Positions 5,033 through 7,091 of a stretch of 7,091 nucleotides of DNA are shown in pieces; positions within the stretch are counted from its first letter, which is position 1; every line of letters starts with the position of its first letter. Under the pieces are notes generated by a model. That model was not told the DNA's origin. It did not search any database and saw only the letters and a list, made by a program, of their open reading frames with translations. The stretch covers positions 1 to 7,091 of the forward strand of contig DATIXD010000312.1 in NCBI GenBank assembly GCA_035518875.1. The letters are read 5' to 3'. The position numbers and the translations under genes are program-made. This DNA is from DATIXD01 sp035518875. GTDB taxonomy: Bacteria > Pseudomonadota > Gammaproteobacteria > Methylococcales > Methylococcaceae.

Positions 5033-5741
5033 TCAATTCAGGATGCGCTCGACCTCGTCGAGTGAAACTTGATCGTTGCGGCGGTCGTAGAGACCTGTGG
5101 TTCTCGCGCTTTCGTGATTGGGCATCTGCCTGGGCGCCTTCGAGTTTGCCACCGTCACGCAGATACTCGGTGATCCCGGTGGCCCGGAAGCTATGGCATC
5201 GAGCTTGGTCAGCACGCCGGCGGCCTCGGCCCGGCGACCGATCATGCGGTAGACATCGGCCTGGCTCAGAGGTCGGTCGGACGGTTGTGCCGTCCGGCCT
5301 AGGGCGGTGCGGAATAAGTAGCTTTTCGGCTGAGTGTCGAGCCCGCTTTTTATATTAGGCATGGAGAAAGTCATCGAGATTGTGATGACAGGGCATCTCA
5401 TGCAGCTTGCTGCCTTTCTCGTGCAGGTGGACCTTCACGGATGGCGAGGCTAGCTGTTGCTGGAGGCCTTCGATATGTGCGGCGACATGGATGGACCACA
5501 CCTGTCGCAGTTCGCCGACTCCTTGCGTCTCGCACCGGGTGGCAAATTCTATGGTGGCCTTCGCGTAGGCCTTTCGGGTCCTCGGGTTGCGGATATGGAC
5601 GGTGAAGAATTGGACAGACCGTCTTGCTGCCCCGCCATCCGGGGCATAGAACGCCGGTAGTAGCGTCTTCTTCGCTACCTATGAACCCGCTCTGCGACAT
5701 CTTTTGCCAACGCGACGACGCTACCGTCCGAGTTCGGTCAT
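5033..5741 (-). pseudogene. Tyrosine recombinase/integrase, multiply frameshifted and internally deleted
   Basis: Tyrosine recombinases cut and rejoin DNA at specific sites. The start ATG (5741-5739) overlaps the ada stop as ATGA. Pieces in three frames reconstruct a family member. VVALAKDVAERVHR at ~5719-5678 is followed, in another frame, by the N-terminal core-binding domain (LLPAFYAPDGG, NPRTRKAY, LASPSVK). The sequence then jumps at ~5435 straight to VHLHEKGSKLHEMPCHHN, losing roughly 100 residues including the first catalytic Arg region. After a shift at ~5353 comes SYLFRTALGRT through the TKL ending at ~5203. HSFRATGITEYLRDGG (catalytic HxxR) lies in a different frame between ~5200 and ~5130. 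The original frame then resumes with NHESARTTGLYDRRND (catalytic His and Tyr). About 210 residues remain of a usual ~320. It cannot make an active enzyme. Confidence 0.85.
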
Positions 5742-6817
5742 GTTTGCGCCTCCCGTTCGAGCAGCGCCCGCTTGCGTTCGACGCCCCAGCGATAGCCGGA
5801 CAACGCGCCGTCGTTCCGGACGACTCGATGGCAGGGGATCGCCACCGCCAGGGTATTGGCGGCGCACGCCTGAGCGACGGCCCTGACTGACTTCGGCGCG
5901 CCGATACGCCGGGCGATCTCGGTATAAGTTGCCGTCGAGCCGGGCGGGATTTCCCGCAAGGCTTGCCAGACACGCTGCTGGAACGCAGTACCCCGAATGT
6001 CGAGCGGTAGATCGAGCCCCAGTGCCGGCGCTTCGACGAAGCCCACGACCTTAGCCACGAGTTGTTCGAATTCGGCGTCGCCCCCAATCAGATTGGCTTT
6101 AGGAAATCGGTCCTGCAGCTCGCGCGCCAGTACGTCAGGATCATCGCCCACAAGGATCGCGCAAACTCCCCGTTCGCTCATGGCGACGAGTATAGAGCCC
6201 ATAGAGCACTCGCCGAGGGCAAAACGCATTTCCGTATTGGTGCCGCCGGCGCGGTAGCTTGACGGCGTCATGCCCAGTACCTGATTCGATTTTTCATAGA
6301 AGCGCCCGCTCGAGTTGTATCCGGCATCAAAAATGGCTTCCGTCACCGTGCCACGGCGACCCAGTTCATTCTGTACTCGCTTGCCCCGCTGTGCCAACCC
6401 ATAGGCTTTCGGCGTCAGTCCGGTGATCGCCTTGAACACCCGGTGGAAGTTGTAGGTGCTCAGCCCCGCGTGGTTCGCCAGCGCTTCGAGGCTCGGCATC
6501 GTTTCCGAAGCTTCGATGAGACGGCAGGCTTCCGCAACCCTCGCTGCGTTCCGTTCGACCAGTGCGGGCTAGTTGGGCCTGCAACGCTTGCAGGGGCGAA
6601 AGCCCGCTCGTTCGGCATCCTCGCAGGTCGCGTAAAACCGGACGTTCTCCGGTCGCGGCAGACGGGCGGCGCACGAGGGTCGGCAGTACACGCCGGTGGT
6701 CTTCACCGACTAGTAAAAGGAGCCGTCCGCCTCGCAGTTACGGGCGACGACGGCGGCCCAACGGGGGTCACTTTCCGTTGCGGCTGCGAGCCGTAAGTTC
6801 TTCGCTGACACGTTCAT
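5738..6817 (-). pseudogene. ada: Ada methylation-repair activator/methyltransferase with two in-frame amber codons
   Basis: Ada takes methyl groups from DNA phosphotriesters onto an N-terminal cysteine, becoming an activator of its regulon. Its C-terminal domain removes methyl from O6-methylguanine. One frame of 359 codons (E. coli Ada: 354) starts at the ATG at 6817, preceded by GAGGAAGG. It keeps YCRPSC and CKRC (C45, C49, C76, C79: the zinc/methyl-acceptor cysteines), an AraC-type HTH (~107-190), and the methyltransferase with RGTAFQQRVWQAL and the acceptor PCHRV (C329). Codon 36 (6712-6710) and codon 83 (6571-6569) are TAG where relatives have an aromatic residue and often Gln. The part from M107 (start 6499, weak ribosome-binding site) stays open for 253 codons and could give an N-terminally truncated protein with HTH and methyltransferase. 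The region appears richer in G+C than rpoD. Confidence 0.88.
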
Positions 6818-6871
6818 AGGCCTTCCTCTCGACAATTCATAGGGTGAACCTAATGTATCAACGGCTTTTCT
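6818..6871. other. Short gap between ada start and IS end
   Basis: Only about 55 bp separate the ada start from the IS terminus. It contains the ada Shine-Dalgarno (GAGGAAGG, 6828-6821) but no clear promoter or Ada-binding box. An 8-codon ORF starting at 6840 overlaps the ada ATG and is probably not meaningful. Any native promoter further upstream would have been displaced by the IS. Confidence 0.45.
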
Positions 6872-6897
6872 GATTAGGCCTGAACCTCACCCAGCCT
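6872..6897. repeat. Terminal inverted repeat of the right IS1595-type element
   Basis: On the plus strand it reads GATTAGGCCTGAACCTCACC, the inverted counterpart of the repeat at 115-140. The transposase stop codon (6876-6874) lies within it. Confidence 0.68.
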
Positions 6898-7091
6898 CAA
6901 TTGAGGATCTGGCCAGGGCACTGTCAGGGCGCAGGCGCGCAGCAAGCGAGGCAGCATGTCCTTGAGACTGAACCGGCGATTGAACCGGTACTGCGTTTCA
7001 GCCAGATAGCGGTGACCGTACTTGTCGAAATCGAAAGCATGATAGGTCCCCGACAGGGCCGTCTTGAGATTGCCCAGCAGCGTGTTGACCC
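6874..7091 (-). CDS. IS1595-family (ISXO2-like) transposase, C-terminal fragment
   Basis: The last 71 residues of a transposase. They include VNTLLGNLKTALSGTYHAFD, then KYGHRYLAETQYRFNRRF and a final GEVQA before TAA. The N-LK-AL-GTYHAF and HRYL-E-QYRFNRRF blocks are characteristic of the end of the catalytic domain in ISXO2-like IS1595 transposases, the second block including the YRFNRR signature. The fragment is open to the window edge with no lesions, so the element may be intact outside. It is oriented toward ada. Confidence 0.87.
   Translation of the reverse strand, partial: VNTLLGNLKTALSGTYHAFDFDKYGHRYLAETQYRFNRRFSLKDMLPRLLRACALTVPWPDPQLRLGEVQA

Larger units (their letters stand above)
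6872..7091 (-). mobile_element. IS1595-family insertion sequence, 3' end only
   Basis: The 3' end of an insertion sequence that enters from the right edge on the minus strand, in the same orientation as the element at the left edge. It includes the transposase C-terminus and the terminal repeat at 6872-6897. The two partial elements may be copies of one IS or close relatives; they do not overlap in content, so their identity cannot be measured here. Confidence 0.8.

Noticed and set aside
5398..6087. A long minus-strand ORF of 229 codons
   Set aside because: Arginine/serine/proline-rich shadow in a different frame from ada and the integrase remnant; both real genes are recognisable by motif in other frames of the same strand.
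6569..6712. TAG recoding (such as pyrrolysine-type read-through) in ada
   Set aside because: The TAG positions are not at a catalytic site, rpoD uses TAG as its stop, and the neighbouring integrase is clearly decaying, so ordinary pseudogenisation is simpler.
1..7091. CRISPR array, toxin-antitoxin pair, riboswitch or replication origin
   Set aside because: No regularly spaced repeats, no recognisable toxin/antitoxin or riboswitch core, and no iteron or DnaA-box cluster was seen by eye.

Overview
The window looks like a fragment of a betaproteobacterial chromosome. The case rests on a complete one-piece tmRNA whose tag resembles the ANDENYALAA type, a primary-type sigma-70 close to Gram-negative RpoD, and a CspA-type cold-shock gene beside a small RRM gene. 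Genus is not determinable by eye; a Nitrosomonadales-like member is only a guess. Both edges carry pieces of IS1595-family (ISXO2-like) insertion sequences in the same orientation, so the ~6.7 kb between them is bounded by direct IS copies. This may be a real arrangement or a place where an assembly broke at repeats.

Left flank (1-1489): the 5' end of an IS1595-type transposase, then about 880 bp with little coding capacity. That stretch holds a short hairpin, one half of a diverged ~57 bp repeat pair, a decayed C-terminal piece of an HU/IHF-type DNA-binding protein, and a clear intrinsic terminator. A 63-residue putative zinc-ribbon protein with a good ribosome-binding site follows. The second half of the repeat pair lies just past the end of rpoD.

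Core (1490-4733): rpoD and ssrA (tmRNA) lie in tandem on the minus strand, with a strong terminator after ssrA and a second terminator-like hairpin in the rpoD leader. Divergently, on the plus strand, come a CspA-type cold-shock protein with a long leader and its terminator, then a small RRM RNA-binding protein. This core is intact and concerns transcription initiation, ribosome rescue and RNA chaperoning.

Right flank (4734-7091): decayed accessory DNA. A tyrosine-recombinase gene carries several frameshifts and an internal deletion. Its start codon overlaps the stop of an ada gene (methylation-repair activator/methyltransferase). That ada gene keeps its whole ~359-codon frame and all visible key cysteines but has two in-frame amber codons in the N-terminal domain. 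The downstream 253-codon part (AraC-type HTH plus methyltransferase) is still open. An IS1595-type element ends about 55 bp upstream of ada and has probably cut it from its native promoter.

I did not find a convincing undescribed multi-gene system. The most interesting points are the double-amber ada, the concealed compensating frameshifts in the integrase, the ssrA-linked RpoD with unusual region 4.2 residues, and the RRM protein whose RNP1 aromatics are replaced by threonine.
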